Position numbers and translations under genes: made by a program. The notes beneath the pieces were generated by a model. That model was not told where the DNA came from, did not search any database, and saw only the letters and a program-made list of their open reading frames with translations. DNA of 64,000 nt, from contig CBCYMK010000018.1 in the NCBI GenBank assembly GCA_965183875.1, forward strand, positions 1 to 64,000, in the 5' to 3' direction. Shown piece by piece: positions 55,261 to 63,464 of this stretch. Each line of letters begins with the position of its first letter. The stretch's first letter is position 1. The DNA is from UBA6772 sp965183875. Lineage in GTDB: Bacteria > Bacteroidota > Bacteroidia > Flavobacteriales > UBA7430.

Positions 55261-55788
55261 ATGCCGATCTTAAAGAATGATTTTTCTACTGCCAGCAAAG
55301 CAAATAACGATCGTATAGTTGCACAAATACTAGATTGTGAAAAATCATTTCACGAAACTTTCACTATCGCTTTAAGCAATGACTACCCAGAAGCATGGAG
55401 AGCTTCTTGGTGCCTACATAAAGTACTACCACAATATAAGTCTGAATTAATTTCTCAGGTAGATAGAATCTTTAAGGCATTTCCAAGTTTCACCCATCAC
55501 GGACAAATAGGAAGTTTTATACGCATTCTTAAGTCCATAGATTTTAATTCTGAAAACTCCGGCAACGTAATAGACTGCTGTCTAAATTTACTACGCGAAG
55601 AAAAGATTCCCGATTATGTGAAATTCTACAGTATAGAGCTACTCGTGAAAATTGCAAAGGATATACCAGATCTAAAAAATGAATTTACAGCGTTTATTGA
55701 AGAGGTTATTCCAACCGGAAAAACCTATATGATACGTGTAAAAGCAAAAAAAGTTACTGAAACAACTTTATGGTTTAAAAACAGCTAA
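55261..55788 (+). CDS. HEAT-like helical protein with an altered C terminus
   Basis: A 175-residue all-helical protein, not assigned to a named family. Helix pairs such as PEAWRASWCLHKVLPQYK and IPDYVKFYSIELLVKIAK suggest HEAT or ARM-type repeats. The last residues read KKVTETTLWFKNS. A second copy of the 3' end at 58739-58772 reads KKVTETT and then a stop, which is likely the original end. The insertion that follows therefore replaced the native stop with a new short tail. Flanks outside the insert are kdsA (upstream) and the T9SS plug-like gene (convergent). Confidence 0.6.
   Translation: MPILKNDFSTASKANNDRIVAQILDCEKSFHETFTIALSNDYPEAWRASWCLHKVLPQYKSELISQVDRIFKAFPSFTHHGQIGSFIRILKSIDFNSENSGNVIDCCLNLLREEKIPDYVKFYSIELLVKIAKDIPDLKNEFTAFIEEVIPTGKTYMIRVKAKKVTETTLWFKNS
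55747..55782. repeat. Left direct repeat flanking the channel-nuclease insert
   Basis: The 22 bases 55747-55768 (AAAAAAGTTACTGAAACAAC plus TT) recur exactly at 58739-58760. The match continues through ATGGTT and AAAA with one substitution and two single-base gaps. It lies at the 3' end of the HEAT-like gene. Confidence 0.9.
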
Positions 55789-55830
55789 ATGGTTGCAACT
55801 GGTGTTATAAAGGTTTATGTATTATGTAGC

Positions 55831-55853
55831 ACGAATATTGATTCGTATTTTTG
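55831..55853 (+). promoter_or_regulatory. Dyad overlapping a promoter for the channel-nuclease operon
   Basis: ACGAAT (55831-55836) and ATTCGT (55841-55846) form a perfect six-base dyad. The promoter element TATTTTTG (55846-55853, exact TAnnTTTG) begins on its last base. The start codon is 70 bases downstream, leaving a leader of roughly 60 bases. The dyad could be an operator or a leftover hairpin. Confidence 0.45.
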
Positions 55854-55922
55854 AGTATATTTACAAGAAATTGATTAAAAATAAACTTAGTCTTTCATTA
55901 CAGCGATAAATATGTTTATTAA

Positions 55923-56709
55923 ATGTTAAAATCTAAAATACTTTCAAAATTATTTCTCAACGAGAAATTCATTCTATTATTAATTTTAATTAATGCACTA
56001 ATTATCTTCATTAATGGGTTTGAAAACAACTCACAAGATTAACTTTTCACTTCTACTAATTGACAATATAATTACTGGACTTTTTTTAACTGAAGTATAT
56101 ATAAAGTTCAAAGAATTTGGCGTTCGTAATTATTTTAGATCTAATTGGAACAAATTAGATTTTATTTTAATTAGTTTATCTATTCCAACATTAATAGCTT
56201 TTATTGGTGGAATTGAATCTGAGAGTATAAGCTTCTTACTCGTATTAAGAGTATTAAGGGTTTTTAAATCACTTAGGTTTTTAAAATTCATTCCAGGCAT
56301 AGAACAATTGATAAAAGGATTAGACAGAGCCCTCAGGGCATCAGTATTTGTTTTGATTGGTTTTGTTATATACATTTTTATTATAGGAATATTTTCTTTC
56401 TATATGTTCAAAGAATTATCGCCTGAATATTTTGGCAATCCTTTAACCTCATTATATTCTACATTCAAAATTTTCACCGTTGAAGGCTGGTTTGAAATAC
56501 CTGAAAAGCTCGCAGTAGACTTGACTGGACTATCTGTATTTTTCACCTATTTTTATTTTATTTTCGTAGTATTTTCAGGCGGCATATTTGGTTTATCCAT
56601 TGTAAATTCAATTTTTGTTGATGCTATGGTAAGCGATAATAACGACGAGCTAGAGAAAAAAATTGAAATGATTGACAAGAAATTAGATATCTTAATAACT
56701 AAAAAGTAA
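55923..56709 (+). CDS. Voltage-gated sodium-channel-like ion transport protein (BacNav type), one frameshift
   Basis: When repaired, a six-helix channel subunit of about 261 residues that should assemble as a tetramer. The first frame from 55923 gives KFILLLILINALIIFINGF (S1). One extra base near 56031-56041 shifts reading to INFSLLLIDNIITGLFLTE (S2). S4 has five basic residues every third position (LRVLRVFKSLRFLK), a true voltage-sensor pattern. The pore reads FKIFTVEGWFEIPE; TVEGW resembles the TLESW filter of NaChBac-type sodium channels. A charged coiled-coil end (DELEKKIEMIDKKLDILITKK) also fits. It is 5 bases upstream of the nuclease-like gene. Confidence 0.8.
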
Positions 56710-56714
56710 GAATT

Positions 56715-58568
56715 ATGAAATTAGAAAAAATATTAGATCGAGTAAATTCATTAGAAAAGAACTCATTTTTAAAAATTATAGACAATTTAATTTCTAACAA
56801 CCCTAAGAACATTAAGGATATTGAGGTAATACTTTCAGGTAACAATACAAATTTAAAGTCTGTAGATAATAATAATATTACAAAAGTATTTAATCTACTT
56901 ACGGATGAATTTACAGATTTAGTAAAAAAGGAATTTGTAAACACAACTTCACAACTTGATATTTTAATTGACATTATTATTCGAGATGGTCATAACCTAA
57001 TAAAAGAAGACTGGTTTAAAGATCTTTACGAAAAAGAAATTATAAGTTTAAAGAAGAAAACAGAGGGATTAATTAAAGAGTTAGAAAATGAAAAGTCTGA
57101 AATTTGTGACACAAGAAAACGAGACTATTTAATTTATAAGGCCTGTGTAAACACTGCTTACTTTAACGATAATAAAAATAATAGAGACACAAAAATAACC
57201 AATGATGAATTATCGATACTACTAACTTTATCAGATGAACTTGAATTAACTCAAGAAGAAATAAAGTTGATAAATTACATCGTAATTCCACCTCTAAAAC
57301 TTCAGATTGATCAAATCATTAATGAGTTAAAAGTAACTGGATTAATTTTTTACTCTAAGAAAAATCGTCAAGTTTATGTTGCCGATGAAATTGTTAGAGT
57401 ATTAAGGAAACTTCGTAAAAAAGAAGTTGCGGATAAATTCTATAGAAGATTTCTAAAGTTACTCAGAGAGCCACAAGTAAATATTGTTTGTAGAAACCAT
57501 AATATTGATATAAAAGCACCAATTGGATCTAAAATAAAGACAATTATTAATCAAGGCATTTCATTTTCGAAGCTACTATCTACTGAACTACATAAAGAAG
57601 GAACTACTCTAACAGAAAAAAAGAAATTTGTAAATGACATTTGGGATAAGGGTTTTGAGATGCCTAAAAATCTAAAAGGCACTACTCTAGAGGATAAAAT
57701 TAGAAATTTAATCAACTACTTTGATGATATTGAAAAAGATGAGAAAGTAGGGATTTCTATTGATGGATATAGTCAATTACTTTCAGACCTAAACGATACA
57801 TTCCCTAATCTCAATACATTAATTCGGTCAGAATTTGAAATGCAAGAAGAATTTGTATTAAAAAGCGAGTATTTACTAGATTTCAATATAAAACCAAATG
57901 ACATTCTTGATATACTTGACAAAAAAGAGTTGAACCAATTCTGCGAGACATTTGAATTAAAACGTAGAGGGAATGCAGTATTTAATATTCTTGATGGATA
58001 TAAAGATGCTGATAACTTGTTCATAGAGAATTATGAACATATAGGCTTTAGAGATTTACATGCTTTAAAGGAAAATGGCATAAGCTTAAAGGAGGCTGAC
58101 TTGGGTGTGAAATTCGAAGATATAACTCAATCAATATTTGAAAAACTTGGGTTTAATGTTGATGAAAGTCTAAAAAAGAGCTTAAACACCAAAAAAAACA
58201 AGATAGACCTTGTTCTCAATTTAGGCGATGATGGTTTAATTATTATCGAATGTAAAACGGTAAAAGAAAGTGGTTATAATAAGTTTAGTTCTGTAACTAG
58301 ACAAATGAAATCATATATCGATTTAGCTACTAGTAATGGACATAAAGTTGTGAAATCATTGCTTGTAGCACCTGACTTTAGTGATGACTTTGTTAATGAT
58401 TGTGACCTAGATTTTGAATTAAATCTTTCGTTAATAACAGCTTCTTCTTTGTTAAATATATTAGAATCATTTAAGAACTCTAAACACAAACAATTTCCTT
58501 TCCAATTACTAATGAAAGATGTTTTAATAAAAGAAGATAGAATTATTAAAGCAATAAACAAAAAATGA
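56715..58568 (+). CDS. Large protein with SAP-like segment and C-terminal PD-(D/E)XK nuclease domain
   Basis: A 617-residue soluble protein not assigned to a named family. The C-terminal region (about 475-600) is a restriction-endonuclease-like domain: FEDITQSIFEKLGFNVDESL, then Asp498 in KIDLVLNLGDDG and Glu512-Cys-Lys514 in IIIECKTVKES, the PD-(D/E)XK catalytic set. Before it, DILDKKELNQFCETFELKRRG resembles a SAP-type DNA-binding motif. The middle has a winged-helix-like stretch (LQIDQIINELKVTGLIFYS). The N-terminal 200 residues are helical and rich in Lys, Glu and Asn. It forms a two-gene operon with the channel. It looks intact. Confidence 0.7.
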   Translation: MKLEKILDRVNSLEKNSFLKIIDNLISNNPKNIKDIEVILSGNNTNLKSVDNNNITKVFNLLTDEFTDLVKKEFVNTTSQLDILIDIIIRDGHNLIKEDWFKDLYEKEIISLKKKTEGLIKELENEKSEICDTRKRDYLIYKACVNTAYFNDNKNNRDTKITNDELSILLTLSDELELTQEEIKLINYIVIPPLKLQIDQIINELKVTGLIFYSKKNRQVYVADEIVRVLRKLRKKEVADKFYRRFLKLLREPQVNIVCRNHNIDIKAPIGSKIKTIINQGISFSKLLSTELHKEGTTLTEKKKFVNDIWDKGFEMPKNLKGTTLEDKIRNLINYFDDIEKDEKVGISIDGYSQLLSDLNDTFPNLNTLIRSEFEMQEEFVLKSEYLLDFNIKPNDILDILDKKELNQFCETFELKRRGNAVFNILDGYKDADNLFIENYEHIGFRDLHALKENGISLKEADLGVKFEDITQSIFEKLGFNVDESLKKSLNTKKNKIDLVLNLGDDGLIIIECKTVKESGYNKFSSVTRQMKSYIDLATSNGHKVVKSLLVAPDFSDDFVNDCDLDFELNLSLITASSLLNILESFKNSKHKQFPFQLLMKDVLIKEDRIIKAINKK

Positions 58569-58738
58569 ATATGCCGCTAAATAATCAGGCATTGACACTT
58601 CTGATAGACTAACTAATAAAAGGCAAGTAGAATTAACATTTCCCATAATTGGGGTGATTAATAAGTAGAAAATTAACAAAAAAAATACCTGCAAGGATTT
58701 ACGCCAACATTCTAAAAATCTCAGATTCAGTATTCACT

Positions 58739-58772
58739 AAAAAAGTTACTGAAACAACTTAATGGTTAAAAC
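58739..58772. repeat. Right direct repeat flanking the channel-nuclease insert
   Basis: Matches 55747-55782 (22 exact bases, then near identity). It preserves the probable native 3' end of the HEAT-like gene and includes the stop codon of the convergent plug-like gene at 58766-58768. The 170 bases before it hold no gene. Confidence 0.9.
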
Positions 58773-60052
58773 ATCCCTTTACTAGAAACTTTACGCATTC
58801 CTAAAAGTCTATCGTAGCCATAATCGTAATCGTATAGATATACAAATACATAATAGTCTTGGCTGGTTTGAAAGAAGTTCCCATCTACTTCTAATTGAGA
58901 AGCAATTTGAGATTCCTCAGGAACGAATAAATAGGTGTAATTATAATAACCTTGCTTTAGCAATAAAGAATTTTCATAACAACCAAGTTCGGTATTATAA
59001 TCTAGTTTAGCTGACTCTTCAATATCCCAATTTGTAAGACCACCGTAAATATAAACGTCTCCACTATCTACAAAAGGCTTTTGTTTTAAGCAGAAATTAA
59101 CCCAGGTATAATCGGCTTGGGTATTCGTTTCACTGCGTTCCATTATATTGGGAACAAAATACCCCTCTATATCGGGGTAAAAACTAAACGCCTGATTAGC
59201 CCAAGGATAGTCGGGGTACAATAAAACAATGTCGGTAGAATCTTTGATGATCTCCTGTACTCTCTCGGTAAAAAAACGCACACTTTTAGTATCAAAAAAG
59301 CGGTATTCATTACCCGCTTTAAAACTAGATTCATTTTCAAAATCGTAAACTAGTTTCTTTTTCTCCACAAAACTAGGTTGTAAATCTGTTATAGCATTAT
59401 CCCATCTATGACCTTGGTAAATAGTAATATTTATATCCTGTATAGGATTAACATAATCAACATTTGTAAAACGAAGCTCAAAATCTATTTCGTGCTCACT
59501 AAATCGGCCACTCGCAAAAGTAGCTTGCTTAAGAGTCGCAGCTACTAATAATTGCTCATCGCAAAGCATAAAGCGTTTGGTCATTAAAATTTTGTCGTTC
59601 TCGTCGGGAGCATAAACGGTAATTATATAGTTACCCGATTTAGTAAAGTTAAAATCAGGGTTTGGAAAATTCAATTCGTAGTGTACGTAAGCCTGCTTGG
59701 TATTAAATGAAAATTCAAAATCTGAAATGTAATTCTCATAAAAGCCATCAATATACTCACTACCGTGGAGGTCTGAAATAGTCCAATCTGCATTACAATG
59801 ACTTATAGAATACATATAATCTTGGGCATTAAAGTCTAAATCGTCAAATTGCAAACGTAGTAATTGTGTAGATCCTAAAGCTAAAACAGGGAATTCTAAC
59901 AAGGACTCTATAGGGCTAAGGATGGTAGTGTATACAGAAGCTGAAAAAATGGAATCGTTCATATAGGTTCCGGGCTCCCACTCTGGCTGAGCATTACCCC
60001 TACTCACTAACAGAAAAATAAGTACAAAAAACACCTTAAAAACTCCTTTCAT
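58766..60052 (-). CDS. Type IX secretion system plug-like protein (DUF5103)
   Basis: A 428-residue exported protein: signal peptide MKGVFKVFFVLIFLLVSRGNAQ followed by a DUF5103 domain (YTTILSPIESLLEFPVLALG, MYSISHCNADWTISDLHGSEYIDGF, FMLCDEQLLVAATLK, AGNEYRFFDTKSVRF, NIMERSETNTQADYTWVNF). In Flavobacterium this family includes the Plug protein that closes the SprA translocon of T9SS. The C terminus is rich in tyrosine and aspartate. This fits the T9SS cargo gene at 14.6 kb. Its 3' end touches the right direct repeat. Confidence 0.87.
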   Translation of the reverse strand: MKGVFKVFFVLIFLLVSRGNAQPEWEPGTYMNDSIFSASVYTTILSPIESLLEFPVLALGSTQLLRLQFDDLDFNAQDYMYSISHCNADWTISDLHGSEYIDGFYENYISDFEFSFNTKQAYVHYELNFPNPDFNFTKSGNYIITVYAPDENDKILMTKRFMLCDEQLLVAATLKQATFASGRFSEHEIDFELRFTNVDYVNPIQDINITIYQGHRWDNAITDLQPSFVEKKKLVYDFENESSFKAGNEYRFFDTKSVRFFTERVQEIIKDSTDIVLLYPDYPWANQAFSFYPDIEGYFVPNIMERSETNTQADYTWVNFCLKQKPFVDSGDVYIYGGLTNWDIEESAKLDYNTELGCYENSLLLKQGYYNYTYLFVPEESQIASQLEVDGNFFQTSQDYYVFVYLYDYDYGYDRLLGMRKVSSKGMF

Positions 60053-60143
60053 TTTATTTTTATTTAAAGCTTAAAAATACATTTTATTTTAACTTTGAGC
60101 TCATAATTTTTTATATGCTATTTTAAATCATTCTAAATAAAAT

Positions 60144-60181
60144 AAGACTATTCATTTAGAGTCTTAAAATTCATACTTTTG
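60144..60181 (+). promoter_or_regulatory. nqr operon promoter with upstream dyad
   Basis: TACTTTTG at 60174-60181 matches TAnnTTTG exactly, 40 bases before nqrA. Just upstream, AAGACT (60144-60149) and AGTCTT (60160-60165) form a perfect dyad placed near the -33 region, a possible regulator site. Confidence 0.55.
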
Positions 60182-60221
60182 CAACTCAAAAATTAGGATT
60201 AATCAATCTCTCATAATAGGC

Positions 60222-61574
60222 ATGTCTAAAGACATTCGTATCAAAAAAGGCGTAAGCATTAAGCTGACAGGTTCAGCAGACCGCGTATACGCCAATATTC
60301 CAGCTTCGGAATATTACCTTGTAAAGCCGAGTGATTTCACTGGATTAACACCAAAGCTAACGGTAAAAGTTGGTGATAAGGTACAGGCAGGATCATCTTT
60401 ATTTCACGATAAAGAGAATCCATCTGTAATTATTACATCTCCTGTAAGTGGTGAAATCTCTGAAATTCGCCGTGGTGCTAAAAGAAAAATTCTTGCTGTA
60501 GTGGTAAAAGCTGATGCTGAAATCACTTATAAAGAATTTGCTAAAGCAGAAGCAAAAGAATTATCGCGCGAGCAAATCATCGAACAGATGTTAGCTGCCG
60601 GTGTATGGCCATTTGTACGTCAGCGTCCTTTCGCTGTAATTGCAAACCCGGCAGATATGCCTAAGGCAGTGTTTATATCTGCCTTCGACTCTGCTCCATT
60701 AGCATGCGATAGCGATTTTGTTTTACACGGAATGGAAAAAGAATTCCAAGATGGTTTAAACATCGTTTCGAAACTTACTGAAGGTACAACACACTTAAAC
60801 ATCGACGGAAATTCAAATTCTTCTTCGGTATTTACTAGTGCTAAAGGTGTACAGATAAACAATGTATCTGGCCCTCACCCAGCAGGTAATGTAGGTGTAC
60901 AAATTCACCATATAGACCCTATTAATAAAGGTGAAGTTGTATGGTATATGTACCCGCAAGATGTAATTGCTATAGGTCGTTTATTTAGCCAAGGTAAATA
61001 CGACGCTACGCGTTTAGTTGCTTTAGCTGGATCTCAAGTAGAAAAACCTCGCTACTACAGAAGTATGCAAGGAGCTTCTATTTCTACTATGACTAAAGGA
61101 AACATCAAAGCTGGAGACAACCGTTTTATTTCTGGTAATGTCCTTACAGGAACACATATTGCTGAAGATGGAAACTTAGGTTTTTACCACAATGAAATTT
61201 CTGTAATCCCAGAAGGTAAAGAACAAGACTTCTTAGGTTGGTTACTTCCTGGTTTCAGTAAATTCTCTTTATCTAGAACATTCTTCTCTTGGATAAACCC
61301 TAAGAAAGAATACGCTATCTCTGCCAATATGAACGGTGAAGAACGCGCTTATGTAGTTACGGGACAATATGAAAATGTATTGCCTATGGATGTTTACCCT
61401 CAGCACTTAATAAAAGCTATTATGATAGGTGATATTGAGTTGATGGAGAATTTAGGTATTTATGAGGTAGCAGAAGAAGATTTCGCTTTATGTGAATTTT
61501 CGTGTACTTCAAAGATGCCTGTTCAAGAAATTCTTCGCGAAGGTTTGGACTTAGTAAGAAAAGAATGTAGCTAA
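60222..61574 (+). CDS. nqrA: Na+-translocating NADH:quinone reductase subunit A
   Basis: Cytosolic subunit of the sodium-pumping respiratory complex Nqr, implicated in quinone interaction. The 450 residues are the normal length. Landmarks are the N-terminal biotin-lipoyl-like part (LTPKLTVKVGDKVQAGSSLF, ISPVSGEIS-like TSPVSGEISEI RRGAKRK) and the middle WPFVRQRPFAVIANPADMP, GPHPAGNVGVQIHHIDPI and the TIAIGRLF-like block. The C terminus has cysteines in LCEFSCTSKMPVQEILREG. It starts the nqr operon with a clear promoter, and nqrB follows 10 bases later. Confidence 0.95.
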   Translation: MSKDIRIKKGVSIKLTGSADRVYANIPASEYYLVKPSDFTGLTPKLTVKVGDKVQAGSSLFHDKENPSVIITSPVSGEISEIRRGAKRKILAVVVKADAEITYKEFAKAEAKELSREQIIEQMLAAGVWPFVRQRPFAVIANPADMPKAVFISAFDSAPLACDSDFVLHGMEKEFQDGLNIVSKLTEGTTHLNIDGNSNSSSVFTSAKGVQINNVSGPHPAGNVGVQIHHIDPINKGEVVWYMYPQDVIAIGRLFSQGKYDATRLVALAGSQVEKPRYYRSMQGASISTMTKGNIKAGDNRFISGNVLTGTHIAEDGNLGFYHNEISVIPEGKEQDFLGWLLPGFSKFSLSRTFFSWINPKKEYAISANMNGEERAYVVTGQYENVLPMDVYPQHLIKAIMIGDIELMENLGIYEVAEEDFALCEFSCTSKMPVQEILREGLDLVRKECS

Positions 61575-61584
61575 AGACAAGACC

Positions 61585-62739
61585 ATGAAATTATTCAAGA
61601 ATATACTAAACAGCGTAAAGCCTCACTTCGAGAAAGGTGGGAAACTTGAAAAGCTATACCCAGCTTACGACGCTTTTGAAACTTTCTTATTTGTTCCTGA
61701 TCACACTGCACACACTGGTGCACATATGCGTGATGCAATAGATTTAAAACGTACTATGTTTACAGTAGTATTGGCTTTACTTCCAGCATTAGCTTTTGGT
61801 ATGTGGAACGTAGGTTACCAACACTTTTTAGCGCTTGGAGTAAGTACTCCAGACCTAATGGAGTCTCTAGTTTATGGTGCTGTAAAAGTTCTTCCTATGA
61901 TCGCTGTTTCTTACGGTGTTGGATTGGGAATTGAATTTGCTTTCGCTATTTCTCGAGGACACTCTGTAAACGAAGGGTACCTAGTAACAGGTTTATTAAT
62001 CCCTATGATTATGCCTGCTGATCTTCCTTTATGGATGTTAGCTATCGCCGTAGTATTTGCCGTTGTTATCGGTAAAGAAGTATTTGGTGGTACAGGAATG
62101 AACATTATGAACCCTGCTTTAACAGCTCGTGCTTTCTTATTCTTTGCCTACCCTACAATGATGTCGGGAGATAAAGTATGGATCTCTTTAGGTGGAGAAA
62201 AAGCAGTAGATGGCTTTTCTGGTGCTACACCTTTAGCTAACGCTATTGAAGGTGGTGTAAATGCAATCCCTTCTATTATGGAAAGCTTTATTGGTATGAT
62301 CCCTGGTTCGGTAGCTGAAACTTCTGGACTTGCTATATTAATTGGTGCTGCCTTATTATTAATCTCTGGAATCGCTTCTTGGAGAGTAATGACGGGTATG
62401 TTCTTAGGTGGTTATGCAATGGGATTAATATTTAATGTATTTGCTGTAAATCCATTTATGGAAGTTCCTGCAATACAACAAATAGTGATGGGTGGATTCT
62501 TATTCGGTATGGTCTTTATGGCAACCGACCCAGTATCTGCGGCACAAACAAACACAGGAAAATGGATCTACGGGATCTTAACTGGTTTGTTAGCTATATT
62601 AATTCGTGTAGTAAACCCAGCATACCCTGAAGGGGTAATGATGGCGATTCTTTTCATGAATATTATGGCGCCATTGGTTGACCACTACGTGGTTGCTGCC
62701 AACATCAAGAGAAGAATGAAAAGAGTAAAAACTGCTTAA
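61585..62739 (+). CDS. nqrB: Na+-translocating NADH:quinone reductase subunit B
   Basis: Integral membrane subunit carrying covalent FMN and part of the sodium path. The 384-residue protein has about nine helices. The FMN-linked threonine lies in DGFSGATPLANA (SGAT motif), and GMNIMNPALTARAFLFFAYP is characteristic. It overlaps no neighbour and is 9 bases before nqrC. Codon use and frame are regular. Confidence 0.96.
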   Translation: MKLFKNILNSVKPHFEKGGKLEKLYPAYDAFETFLFVPDHTAHTGAHMRDAIDLKRTMFTVVLALLPALAFGMWNVGYQHFLALGVSTPDLMESLVYGAVKVLPMIAVSYGVGLGIEFAFAISRGHSVNEGYLVTGLLIPMIMPADLPLWMLAIAVVFAVVIGKEVFGGTGMNIMNPALTARAFLFFAYPTMMSGDKVWISLGGEKAVDGFSGATPLANAIEGGVNAIPSIMESFIGMIPGSVAETSGLAILIGAALLLISGIASWRVMTGMFLGGYAMGLIFNVFAVNPFMEVPAIQQIVMGGFLFGMVFMATDPVSAAQTNTGKWIYGILTGLLAILIRVVNPAYPEGVMMAILFMNIMAPLVDHYVVAANIKRRMKRVKTA

Positions 62740-62748
62740 TTCACAGAT

Positions 62749-63462
62749 ATGGCAATAGATAAAAACAGTAACGGCTATACCTTTGCATTTGCTATCATTA
62801 TGGTAGTTGTGGTAGGTACTTTATTGGCGTCTGCGTCTCTAGGGTTAAAAGACCGTCAAGATAAAAACGCTTCTGACAAGAAGATGATTAGTATTTTAAG
62901 TGCAGTTAATATTGAGGCAACTCGTGAAAACGCACAAGAAATGTTTAACGAATACGTAGTAGATTCACTTTCTAAAGTAGTTTCAGGTAAGAATATTGGT
63001 GAAAGATCATTTGATATTGACATCAAAAAGGAATACCGTGATAAAACTTTAACTGCTAAAGATCGTAACTACCCTCTTTACGTTTGTGAAAAGGATAGTA
63101 CTCGATATTATGTAATTCCTGTTGTAGGAACTGGACTTTGGGGTCCTATCTGGGGATTTGTTGCCCTAGAGTCTGACTACAGAACAATTTACGGAGCTAC
63201 CTTCGATCACAAAGGAGAAACTCCTGGATTAGGTGCAGAAATTAAACAAGCCTTTTTCTCTGACAACTATACAGGAGAATTTATCGCTGATACTTCTGGT
63301 GTTTTCCAACCAATTAAAATGGTTAAAGACGGATCTGGAAAAGGTATAAATGCAAAAGTTGATGGTATTACAGGTGGTACAATTACTTCTGTAGGTGTTG
63401 AGGAAATGACTTCTCGTACACTTGAGGTATATGTAAACTACTTCAACTCTTTAAACAACTAG
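62749..63462 (+). CDS. nqrC: Na+-translocating NADH:quinone reductase subunit C
   Basis: A 237-residue subunit with one N-terminal helix (FAFAIIMVVVVGTLLASASL) and a periplasmic FMN-binding domain. GLWGPIWGFVALE and the flavin-attachment region GGTITSVGVEEMTSR are present. This reads TGGTITS where many NqrC proteins have SGATLTS, but the threonine that carries FMN is kept. It is 9 bases after nqrB and 2 bases before nqrD. Confidence 0.95.
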   Translation: MAIDKNSNGYTFAFAIIMVVVVGTLLASASLGLKDRQDKNASDKKMISILSAVNIEATRENAQEMFNEYVVDSLSKVVSGKNIGERSFDIDIKKEYRDKTLTAKDRNYPLYVCEKDSTRYYVIPVVGTGLWGPIWGFVALESDYRTIYGATFDHKGETPGLGAEIKQAFFSDNYTGEFIADTSGVFQPIKMVKDGSGKGINAKVDGITGGTITSVGVEEMTSRTLEVYVNYFNSLNN

Positions 63463-63464
63463 TT

